A DNA stretch of 6,308 nucleotides from an uncultured Lachnospiraceae bacterium (lineage in GTDB: Bacteria; Bacillota; Clostridia; Lachnospirales; Lachnospiraceae). Position 1 is the first letter of the stretch, and each line of letters opens with the position of its first letter. Below, piece after piece: positions 1-5,339 of the stretch. Both the position numbers and the translations under genes were made by a program. The notes beneath the pieces are model-generated. The model did not search any database. It had not been told where the DNA came from and saw only the letters and a program-made list of their open reading frames with translations. The stretch is from the NCBI GenBank assembly GCA_934371475.1, contig CAKRNX010000132.1:1-6308 (forward strand). The letters run 5' to 3'.

Positions 1-893
1 GGTATGAAGTGGGCACGACAGAAGTAGTGCAGGGCAAGAGTATTTACATTGCGGGACCAGCTTCCCTGATGAAAATTATCAATCAGGTGGTGGCTCCGGT
101 GAATGTGACGGGGCTGAGCAGTCAGCAGACACTCTCGTCCGCTCTGAGAGTGTACGATAAAAATGGTGCGCAGCTGACGGAAAGTCAGATGAGTACATTG
201 GAATTTAAAGATACCAGCGGGGTCGTGCTGAAAGATCGCAGTGTGGATGTTAATGTGTCCATGTGGAAGATCCAGACAGACATTGAGGTGGATGTGAAAA
301 CGACGGGCGTACCGGCATTCGGTTACCGGGTGGCAGGGATTGATACGGTTCCTGTAACGATCAGCCTGGCCGGCACTGAGGAAGCGCTGGCAGCACTGGG
401 CGGCAAGCTTACCGTGGAGGATCGGATTTCGGTGGCGGGCGCATCGTCCGACGTGTCCCAGGAGATTGATCTGAACAAGACACTCTCAGATATGACGGGG
501 CTGAAGCTGATTACGGATGCGGATCCTATCATTACGGCAGAAGTGCAGATTGAGAAGACAGGAGATGTGACGCTGGATATTCCGATCAGCAGTGTGGATC
601 TGGTGAACCGGCCTGTCGAAATGAATCTGGTATTCACGCCCGCAGATAAGATCTCTGTGGGGATCCATGCCGAGAATGGAGATGCCAGTGCGCTTTCCGC
701 AGAGAATATCAAGGTGAGCGTAGATCTGCTGGTGTGCCAGAAAGAAGGAAATTATGAGATCCCGGTGAAGGTGGAACTTCCGGATGGATATCAGCTGGTA
801 TCAGAAGTAACGATTATGGTAAGTTCCGAAAAACAGGTTCCGGAGACGGAGACAGAGTCAGAAACGCAGAAACGGAGTGACAGCAATGGTTAG
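1..893 (+). CDS. cdaR: CdaR-type YbbR-domain protein, 5' truncated by window edge
   Basis: The reading frame is open from the window's left edge (first full codon at base 3) to TAG at 891-893, so the true start, the expected N-terminal membrane anchor and the first YbbR domain lie outside. About 297 residues remain. They form an incomplete YbbR domain opening with a V-x-I-x-G-P-x-S-like strand (SIYIAGPASLMKII, then VNVTGLSS), a second domain starting near the segment KIQTDIEVDVKTTGVPAFGY, and a third starting near TGDVTLDIPISSVDL. A short hydrophilic Glu/Thr-rich tail follows. CdaR proteins sit on the outer face of the membrane and modulate the diadenylate cyclase CdaA, which makes c-di-AMP from ATP. 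cdaA is normally directly upstream, beyond this window. The GTG at base 9 lies inside the domain and is not a credible start. The YbbR family call is strong; the CdaR role is inferred from the family because cdaA is not visible. Confidence 0.8.
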   Translation, partial: YEVGTTEVVQGKSIYIAGPASLMKIINQVVAPVNVTGLSSQQTLSSALRVYDKNGAQLTESQMSTLEFKDTSGVVLKDRSVDVNVSMWKIQTDIEVDVKTTGVPAFGYRVAGIDTVPVTISLAGTEEALAALGGKLTVEDRISVAGASSDVSQEIDLNKTLSDMTGLKLITDADPIITAEVQIEKTGDVTLDIPISSVDLVNRPVEMNLVFTPADKISVGIHAENGDASALSAENIKVSVDLLVCQKEGNYEIPVKVELPDGYQLVSEVTIMVSSEKQVPETETESETQKRSDSNG

Positions 894-1164
894 AAGGACA
901 ATTACGATTTATAATCTCAGGGGTCTGCATCTGCGGCCCGCAGGGCAGGTATGCCAGAAGGCGATGGAATTTGAGTCAAAAGTAGAAATGGCGATCGGGG
1001 AGAAGCAGTACAATATGAAGAGTGTGCTGAGTGTGCTGAGTGCACAGATCAGCACTTCACGAGAGGTAGATCTGATCTGCAGCGGACCTGACGAAGAGCA
1101 GGCGATGGAGGCCATGACTGCTTTCCTGGGAGAGGATCTGGACAAGAAGCCGGAAGAGGAGTGA
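886..1164 (+). CDS. HPr-family phosphocarrier protein coupled to cdaR
   Basis: A 92-residue protein of normal HPr size. From ATG 886 the phosphorylation motif GLHLRPAG places His at residue 15 and Arg at 17, and the regulatory segment YNMKSVLSVLS places Ser at residue 46, exactly the canonical HPr numbering. This, plus a GGAG at 874-877 eight bases upstream, supports ATG 886 over the in-frame GTG at 877, which has no ribosome site. The start overlaps the cdaR stop by 8 bases, so translation is probably coupled. HPr passes phosphate from enzyme I to sugar PTS components through His15, and in Firmicutes Ser46 phosphorylation by HPr kinase makes it a CcpA corepressor. Differences from typical HPr are Leu at 16 (usually Ala) and Ser at 49 (usually Gly). 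The tail is acidic (DLDKKPEEE). No enzyme I gene is nearby, so this could be a regulatory paralogue rather than the main PTS HPr. Confidence 0.88.
   Translation: MVRRTITIYNLRGLHLRPAGQVCQKAMEFESKVEMAIGEKQYNMKSVLSVLSAQISTSREVDLICSGPDEEQAMEAMTAFLGEDLDKKPEEE
1021..1045 (+). repeat. Tandem 9-bp repeat at the Ser46 segment of the HPr gene
   Basis: AGTGTGCTG occurs twice back to back at 1021-1038 and is followed by a partial third unit beginning AGTG. It encodes Ser46-Val-Leu-Ser-Val-Leu-Ser52. Canonical HPr has the same number of residues here (for example S-I-M-G-V-M-S in Bacillus), so the repeat changes identity, notably Gly49 to Ser, and not length. Confidence 0.7.
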
Positions 1165-1226
1165 TCCTGCCTGATATAGCCTCCGGTGTTTTGAAACAAA
1201 GCGTACAGATATAAAGAGAATAGCAG

Positions 1227-1277
1227 ATACAGAAAATCCCGTTATCGGTTATATACCAATAACGGGATTTTCTGTAT
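1227..1277. terminator. Bidirectional intrinsic terminator between convergent genes
   Basis: Arms 1227-1248 and 1256-1277 are complementary over 22 bases with a single C-A mismatch (1246 against 1258). T1249 and A1255 can close one further pair, leaving a loop of about 5 bases. The GC core CCCGTTAT/ATAACGGG is flanked by AAAA on the left and TTTT on the right, so either strand's transcript ends the hairpin with a U-rich tract. It lies 63 bases after the HPr stop and 24 bases after the stop of the minus-strand transpeptidase gene, the right place to end both operons. Confidence 0.88.
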
Positions 1278-1301
1278 TGTAAAAGATATCCATTTTAGTA
1301 A

Positions 1302-2738
1302 TTATACATTCGGATCGGTGGGATCCCAGGTCTGGTAACTAGGGATCGTTTTCAGTGAAGGCTTGCCCAGCGGATCGTTGGCGCTGGTTCCGTGGAAGAT
1401 CCGGACTCTTGTTCCAACCGGTACATTATTGTAGATGTACATGGCAGCCTGAACGTTCAGCCGGATGCATCCGTGCGATGCGGGCTGTCCCAGCATATTG
1501 TAAGAGTAAGCAGTCAGTGACCGCGGATCCTGATAACGGTTGTAAGGTATCGAGTGGAACAGATACGGGGAGAAGGTCTCTCCAGGATTGACCACCAGAT
1601 GTTCACAGTACTGTCCCCATGACGGACCGTCCAGTTCCCACCAGCGGTGTTTGCAGCCGATATAGCGGGTGCCGTCCGGTGTAGCGCCGCCTGCGCCTAC
1701 CGAGCAGAGGAAAGCTTTTACGGGAGTACTGCCGCGGAAAATCGTAACGACACAGGTCGTCTGATTGACCTGAATGGACCATTCGCCGGTAGGTTCTACC
1801 GTGATATAGCCGTTTTTGCCGAAATCATAGGTCTTACCGCTGATCGTATGCTTGCCGGTGTACATTTTGCCGGTCTTGGTATCCAGATAATACTTCTTGT
1901 TGCCGAGAGCCAGCCAGCCCTTCTGCATGACACCTACGGTGTTGAAGTAATAGCGGGATCCGCCAAGAGACATCCAGCCGGTGACAGCCTGACCCTTGCG
2001 GGAAGAGCTGTTGCTCATGTAGTATTTTTTGCCCTTGACCGTGACCCATCCGGTCTTCATCACACCTTTGTTTTTTTTGTCAAAATAGTAGATGTGGTTT
2101 TTGAAGGTGATCAGACCGGTCTTGCGCACGCCGGTCTTATCAGTGAAGTACTTTTTGCCGTCGATGGTGAGCAGGCCAATCTGCATGCGTCCGTTTTTGT
2201 TGAAATAGTATGTTTTTTTGTTGATTGTTTTCCAGCCGATGGATTTGGCGTGGTTGTCAGCGGGATCCAGGTAGTACGTGTACTTCTTCCATTTCAGCCA
2301 TCCGGTGATCTGGGTGCCTTTGCTGCTGAAATAGTAATACTTGCCTTTGAGTTTTTTCCAGCCAGTTGTACGTGCGAGAGTCTTGGTGTTGAAGTAATAA
2401 ACTCTCTTGTTGATGGTCTGCCAGCCGCGTTTCAGCTTTCCGTCTTTGCCGGCATAGTAGGTTTTGGAATCTTTGGTGAACCATCCGGACGCATAGATCC
2501 TTCCGGATGTATTCCGGAAATAGTAGTAGTTTTTGGAGCCTTTTGGAAGCTCCTGTATTCCGGTGAGCCCCTTGTATTTCTTACCGGAAGCGTCGTAAAG
2601 ATAGGTCTTACCCGAAACCGTCTTTACGGTGACTGTAGATGCCTGCGGCTCTGCCTGTGCCGTTACGGTCAGAAAGACAAACGCAGTCATCATGCACAGC
2701 ATGAATAGTACAGAACGAAACAGTCTGCGAGTACGCAT
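1302..2738 (-). CDS. Secreted L,D-transpeptidase (YkuD) with N-terminal cell-wall-binding repeats
   Basis: A 478-residue exported enzyme predicted to form 3-3 crosslinks in, or attach proteins to, peptidoglycan by L,D-transpeptidation. Residues 1-29 are a signal peptide: MRTRR, a hydrophobic core, then AQA before a likely cut at 29/30. From about 57 to 312 come roughly 12 units of 20-28 residues of the form G-W-x(5-7)-YYF-x-N/D-x-G, beginning near 57, 85, 105, 126, 146, 168, 188, 208, 230, 254, 274 and 295. These are typical of choline/glucan-binding-type wall-anchoring repeats. The YkuD domain spans about 318-450 with His395 (FHSIPY) and the catalytic motif SHGCIRLN, nucleophile Cys424. A 28-residue Pro-rich tail follows. 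The start is ATG 2738 because GAGGGAGGAG sits 5 bases upstream and it opens the signal peptide; an upstream in-frame start at 2816 would bury that signal. The gene is monocistronic as seen, with its own promoter and terminator. The ligand bound by the repeats is unknown. Confidence 0.93.
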   Translation of the reverse strand: MRTRRLFRSVLFMLCMMTAFVFLTVTAQAEPQASTVTVKTVSGKTYLYDASGKKYKGLTGIQELPKGSKNYYYFRNTSGRIYASGWFTKDSKTYYAGKDGKLKRGWQTINKRVYYFNTKTLARTTGWKKLKGKYYYFSSKGTQITGWLKWKKYTYYLDPADNHAKSIGWKTINKKTYYFNKNGRMQIGLLTIDGKKYFTDKTGVRKTGLITFKNHIYYFDKKNKGVMKTGWVTVKGKKYYMSNSSSRKGQAVTGWMSLGGSRYYFNTVGVMQKGWLALGNKKYYLDTKTGKMYTGKHTISGKTYDFGKNGYITVEPTGEWSIQVNQTTCVVTIFRGSTPVKAFLCSVGAGGATPDGTRYIGCKHRWWELDGPSWGQYCEHLVVNPGETFSPYLFHSIPYNRYQDPRSLTAYSYNMLGQPASHGCIRLNVQAAMYIYNNVPVGTRVRIFHGTSANDPLGKPSLKTIPSYQTWDPTDPNV

Positions 2739-2743
2739 AAATA

Positions 2744-2753
2744 CTCCTCCCTC
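2744..2753 (-). promoter_or_regulatory. Strong Shine-Dalgarno fixing the transpeptidase start
   Basis: On the minus strand this reads GAGGGAGGAG, followed by TATTT and the ATG at 2738. It is a near-perfect anti-16S match at optimal spacing. It decides the start against a 26-residue upstream extension that would place the signal peptide inside the protein. Confidence 0.9.
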
Positions 2754-2769
2754 ATAATTTGATAAATAC

Positions 2770-2798
2770 ATTATAGCAGATAAAAATTTCCAGTACAA
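2770..2798 (-). promoter_or_regulatory. Sigma-A-type promoter of the transpeptidase gene
   Basis: Read on the minus strand: -35 TTGTAC (2798-2793), a 17-base spacer, -10 TATAAT (2775-2770) with a TGC just upstream, giving an extended -10. The expected transcription start is near 2763, leaving a short leader of about 25 bases that carries the Shine-Dalgarno. The -10 is perfect and the -35 matches TTGACA in its first three bases. Confidence 0.82.
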
Positions 2799-2854
2799 TG
2801 TCTCCTGATGAAACAAACCTTAAGAAAAAATGAAATTAAATATGCCATCCCAAC

Positions 2855-2892
2855 GAAATGCCTGCATTCAGGAGAGGAATGGCCTGCATTTC
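2855..2892. repeat. Paired palindromes, candidate operator or hairpin
   Basis: The first site is the perfect palindrome AATGC-CT-GCATT (2857-2868). The second is the related AATG-GCCTG-CATT (2878-2890). Both share CCTGCATT, and their centres are about 21.5 bp apart, two helical turns. Together they also form a larger inverted repeat: GAAATGC (2855-2861) with GCATTTC (2886-2892), and CATTC (2865-2869) with GAATG (2877-2881). They lie about 30-65 bases upstream of the rightward -35, a usual position for an activator. No regulator is identified. Confidence 0.5.
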
Positions 2893-2895
2893 TGC

Positions 2896-2935
2896 CCTGT
2901 TTTTTCCTGTGGGTTACAGGTTGTCTTTTAACAGG
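2896..2935. repeat. Nested CCTGT/ACAGG inverted repeats around the rightward -35
   Basis: CCTGTT (2896-2901) is complementary to AACAGG (2930-2935). Inside it, CCTGT (2906-2910) is complementary to ACAGG (2916-2920) across a GGGTT loop. The inner dyad abuts the -35 hexamer at 2921 and the outer right arm falls in the promoter spacer, so a protein bound here would block or guide RNA polymerase. The two dyads are not exactly concentric (centres 2915.5 and 2913). Confidence 0.4.
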
Positions 2936-2949
2936 AAGTGTTTTATAAT
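2921..2949 (+). promoter_or_regulatory. Sigma-A-type promoter of the polysaccharide operon
   Basis: -35 TTGTCT (2921-2926), a 17-base spacer and a perfect -10 TATAAT (2944-2949) give an expected start near 2956. It is the only strong rightward promoter upstream of the sugar transferase gene and leaves a leader of about 155 bases. Confidence 0.8.
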
Positions 2950-2955
2950 ATGGAA

Positions 2956-3110
2956 GTCAAACGCACGTGAAACCTGGCGTGTGCTTCTGGTCAGCGAAAG
3001 CTGTACCGGGTGGGGGATGCGGGGGATTTTCACTTCGCGGCAAGAATATCGGGCGTTCTTGGATTTGATGACTGAGATGAAGATGAAGGGATAAGGGGTA
3101 ATTGAAATTT
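2956..3110 (+). promoter_or_regulatory. Structured 5' leader of the polysaccharide operon
   Basis: The leader is unusually long for a plain ribosome site. Visible pairings are CGC (2962-2964) with GCG (3037-3039) and GTGAAA (2967-2972) with TTTCAC (3028-3033) as a closing stem. Inside is CAGC-GAAA-GCTG (2992-3003), a GNRA-capped hairpin extended by GGT (2989-2991) and ACC (3005-3007) around a bulged T. A second hairpin is CAAGAA (3041-3046) with TTCTTG (3056-3061). None is followed by a T-run, so it is not an obvious terminator attenuator. It does not match the cyclic-di-GMP or other riboswitch consensus I can recall. A role in control is inference. Confidence 0.4.
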
Positions 3111-4523
3111 ATGAGAAGAGAACGATATAAACGGCTGATCATGTTCCTGGCTTCCGTGCTGGTGATCGGTCTGCAGACCTTCAATTTTGCCTACGTGTGG
3201 TTTACACAGTACAATTTCAGAAGTGTGATCGGTTCTGTCTATTGGAGAAGGGGGCACTGGGCGCTGATTGTGCTCTATGCCGGTATTGTCTTTATTATGT
3301 CAAAACTGTTTGGTGCGCTCAAGGTAGGCTATATGCGGGTGCTGGATGTAGTGATTTCGCAGATTCTGTCCGTGCTCTGTACAAATATCATAGCGTATCT
3401 GCAGCTGGCGCTAATTGGCCGCTGGAAGTTTCTGAGCCATATAGAGCCGATGCTGGTGCTGACAGCGGTTAATTTGATCGTAGTGCTGCTGTGGGTGGTG
3501 TTCATGCGCTGGATTTACGCCAGGATCTATCCGCCCAAGCATGTCATCATGGTTTATGACAGCCGTAATCCGGATAAACTGCTGAAGAAAATTTCTTCCC
3601 GATCTGACAAGTACATTATCAGCGAGGCAGTGTATCTGGGAAGAGGAATGGATTATATAAGGGAAAGGATCCGCTGTTCGCAGGGAGTGATTGTGGGAGA
3701 TATGCCTTCCCATGAGAGAAATCTCCTGGTTAAATACTGCTTTGAGCAGAATATTCGGTGCTACTGTTCACCGAAGATTTCAGATATTATGATTATGAGC
3801 GCAGAGAAGATCCATATGTTTGATACGCCGCTGTTGCTGTTCCGCAACCGGGGACTGACAGTGGAGCAGCAGGCCGTCAAGAGAGTTTTTGATGTACTCT
3901 GTGCCGGTCTGATGCTGGTGATTTTATCACCGGTAATGGCAGTGATTGCACTTCTGGTACACTTATACGATGGAGGGCCGGTCTTTTACAAGCAGGATCG
4001 CCTGACGCAGGATGGACGGGTGTTTCAGGTCTACAAATTCCGCAGTATGCGGGTAGATTCAGAGAAAAACGGGGCCAGACTGGCTATGAAAAATGACAGC
4101 AGAGTGACGCCTGTGGGGCAGGTGCTGCGCGACATTCATTTTGATGAGCTTCCTCAGCTGATTAATATCCTGAAGGGGGATATGTCTATGGTGGGACCGC
4201 GCCCGGAGCGCCCGGAGATTGCAGCCCAGTATGAAGAGGAACTGCCGGAGTTTTCCTATCGGCTGAAAGTAAAAGCGGGGCTGACCGGCTATGCACAGGT
4301 GTACGGCAAGTACAATACGACACCGTATGACAAGCTGAAGCTGGATCTGACCTATATTGAGAATTATTCCTTCTTTCTGGATCTGCAGCTGATTGCTGCC
4401 ACGGTCAAAATCCTGTTCCAGAAGGAGAATACGGAGGGGGTAGAGCAGTGGCAGGTAACGGCAGCTACCAAAGAGACGGGGAACGAAGAAACCAAGAACA
4501 GAGAGAGACAGGAACAGGATTAG
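3111..4523 (+). CDS. Polyprenyl-phosphate sugar-1-phosphate transferase (initiating glycosyltransferase)
   Basis: A 470-residue membrane enzyme of the WbaP/WcaJ/EpsE class. It moves a sugar-1-phosphate from a UDP-sugar onto undecaprenyl phosphate, the first step of a surface glycan. The N-terminal half has four hydrophobic segments (about 9-30, 49-66, 78-101, 111-133) and a cytosolic CoA-binding-like region (about 143-245). The C-terminal half is the bacterial sugar transferase domain: KRVFDVLCAGL and a membrane segment (about 258-285), GGPVFYKQDR, YKFRSMR, the catalytic Asp-Glu pair in HFDELPQL (345-346), KGDMSMVGPRPERPE (355-369) and GLTGYAQVYGKYN. ATG 3111 is preferred, with AAGGGG at 3093-3098 upstream; an in-frame TTG at 3102 would add three residues. 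A hydrophilic tail of about 30 residues follows the domain. It is the first gene of the operon. The sugar cannot be told from sequence alone. Confidence 0.92.
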   Translation: MRRERYKRLIMFLASVLVIGLQTFNFAYVWFTQYNFRSVIGSVYWRRGHWALIVLYAGIVFIMSKLFGALKVGYMRVLDVVISQILSVLCTNIIAYLQLALIGRWKFLSHIEPMLVLTAVNLIVVLLWVVFMRWIYARIYPPKHVIMVYDSRNPDKLLKKISSRSDKYIISEAVYLGRGMDYIRERIRCSQGVIVGDMPSHERNLLVKYCFEQNIRCYCSPKISDIMIMSAEKIHMFDTPLLLFRNRGLTVEQQAVKRVFDVLCAGLMLVILSPVMAVIALLVHLYDGGPVFYKQDRLTQDGRVFQVYKFRSMRVDSEKNGARLAMKNDSRVTPVGQVLRDIHFDELPQLINILKGDMSMVGPRPERPEIAAQYEEELPEFSYRLKVKAGLTGYAQVYGKYNTTPYDKLKLDLTYIENYSFFLDLQLIAATVKILFQKENTEGVEQWQVTAATKETGNEETKNRERQEQD

Positions 4524-4528
4524 AGCCA

Positions 4529-5296
4529 GTGCAGGTTTCTGTCGTGATTCCTGTATACAATGGAGAGGGGACTCTGGGAACGGCGCTTGATTCGGTGATG
4601 GTACAGGAGGTGCCTCTGGAGATCCTGGTTGTGGATGACGGATCTACAGACGGGACAGCGGATCTGGTGAAGTCATACTGCAACCGATATCCGCAGATCC
4701 GTTATGAGCGAAACATAAAAAATCTGGGGGCGGCAAAGAGCCGTGCCAGAGCAGTGGAAAAGGCCAGGGGAGAGTTCGTGGCCTTTTTGGATTCTGATGA
4801 CTGGTGGACGGAAGGCAAGCTGGCGGCACAGTTGGATGTGCTGCGAAAGACAGGCTGCGTGCTCTGCTGTACCGCCAGGGAGCTGATGACGCCGCAGGGC
4901 GAGCTGACGGGACGGGTGATCGGCGTGAAAGATCGGATCACATACCGGGATCTGCTGCGTCACAACAGCATTAACTGCTCGTCTGTGGTGATCAGGCGGG
5001 ATGCGATCCGGGAGTTCCCCATGGAGCATGAGGACAGCCATGAAGACTATATTACCTGGCTGAAGGTATTGAGAAAATACGGGGATGCTGTGGGAATCAA
5101 TGAGCCGATGCTCAAATACCGGCTCTCTAACAGCGGCAAATCAGGGAACAAGCTGAAATCTGCCGGTATGACATTTAAGGTTTACCGCTATATGGGATTT
5201 GGATGGGGCAGGTCGGCGGTCTGTTTCGTCAGTTATGCTGTCCATGGCGTATGGAAGTACCTGAAGTCATATATAGATTGCAAGCATGTCCGGTAA
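4529..5296 (+). CDS. Family 2 glycosyltransferase, TuaG-like
   Basis: A 255-residue GT-A enzyme that should add a sugar from a nucleotide donor to the lipid-linked glycan at the inner membrane face. It opens VQVSVVIPVYNGE and has DDGSTD (36-41) for nucleotide binding, LDSDDWW with the metal-binding DSDD (88-91), and SHEDYITWLK (His-Glu-Asp about 171-173), the usual site of the catalytic base. The later segment INEPMLKYRLSNSGKSGNKLKSAG and the ITYRDLL and SSVVIRRDAI stretches resemble the teichuronic acid enzyme TuaG. There is no clear transmembrane helix; the C-terminus is aromatic and basic. GTG 4529 is chosen because family members start just before VSVVIP, an AGGA lies 9 bases upstream, and the gene then begins 5 bases after the previous stop. 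An in-frame GTG at 4448 has a stronger GGAGG site but would add 27 low-complexity residues and overlap the previous gene by 76 bases. Donor and acceptor are unknown. Confidence 0.87.
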   Translation: MQVSVVIPVYNGEGTLGTALDSVMVQEVPLEILVVDDGSTDGTADLVKSYCNRYPQIRYERNIKNLGAAKSRARAVEKARGEFVAFLDSDDWWTEGKLAAQLDVLRKTGCVLCCTARELMTPQGELTGRVIGVKDRITYRDLLRHNSINCSSVVIRRDAIREFPMEHEDSHEDYITWLKVLRKYGDAVGINEPMLKYRLSNSGKSGNKLKSAGMTFKVYRYMGFGWGRSAVCFVSYAVHGVWKYLKSYIDCKHVR

Positions 5297-5306
5297 ATGA
5301 TATAAT
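5278..5306 (+). promoter_or_regulatory. Internal promoter ahead of the export permease
   Basis: -35 TTGCAA (5278-5283), a 17-base spacer and a perfect -10 TATAAT (5301-5306) preceded by TGA (extended -10) overlap the last codons of the glycosyltransferase gene. The expected start near 5313 leaves a leader of about 27 bases to ATG 5340. An inverted repeat TCCGGT (5289-5294) / ACCGGA (5308-5313), centred on the -10, could be an operator or a small hairpin. Confidence 0.65.
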
Positions 5307-5339
5307 AACCGGAAGTGTAAATGTGAAGGGAGCAGATAA

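Larger units (their letters stand above)
2739..3110. other. Divergent control region between transpeptidase and polysaccharide operon
   Basis: These 372 bases hold no convincing gene. In order they contain the leftward ribosome site and promoter (2744-2798), an A-rich stretch (about 2820-2842), two palindromes spaced two helical turns apart (2857-2890), a nested dyad (2896-2935), the rightward promoter (2921-2949) and a folded, transcribed leader (about 2956-3110). An open frame at 2858-3094 exists, but the rightward promoter lies inside it and its peptide resembles no family I recognise, so I treat it as chance. Confidence 0.75.

Noticed and set aside
323..712. Minus-strand frames opposite cdaR
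   Set aside because: They are shadow frames of a clear coding gene, with Ser/Ile-rich chance translations and no start signals.
1647..2708. A 353-codon open frame on the plus strand opposite the transpeptidase gene
   Set aside because: It lies entirely antisense to a well-supported gene. Its length comes from the repetitive composition of that gene, and its translation shows no recognisable domain, no good ribosome site and no promoter.
2739..2816. A 26-residue N-terminal extension of the transpeptidase from an upstream ATG
   Set aside because: It would bury the signal peptide and ignore the excellent GAGGGAGGAG site. It also covers the promoter -10 and -35, which should not be translated.
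2855..2905. Intrinsic terminator: hairpin 2855-2892 followed by TTTTTT at 2900-2905
   Set aside because: The stem is interrupted by an internal loop, the T-run is 7 bases away, and there is no plus-strand gene upstream that would need terminating.
2956..3040. Cyclic-di-GMP riboswitch suggested by the GAAA tetraloop and nearby A-rich segment
   Set aside because: The other invariant parts of the GEMM consensus, including the partner hairpin and tetraloop receptor sequence, are not present.
2858..3094. A 78-codon plus-strand frame upstream of the sugar transferase (or 71 codons from ATG 2879, which has an AGGAG upstream)
   Set aside because: The likely promoter (2921-2949) lies inside it, so most transcripts would lack its start. 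The peptide is not family-like. I kept the region as control DNA and leader; a leader peptide is not fully excluded.
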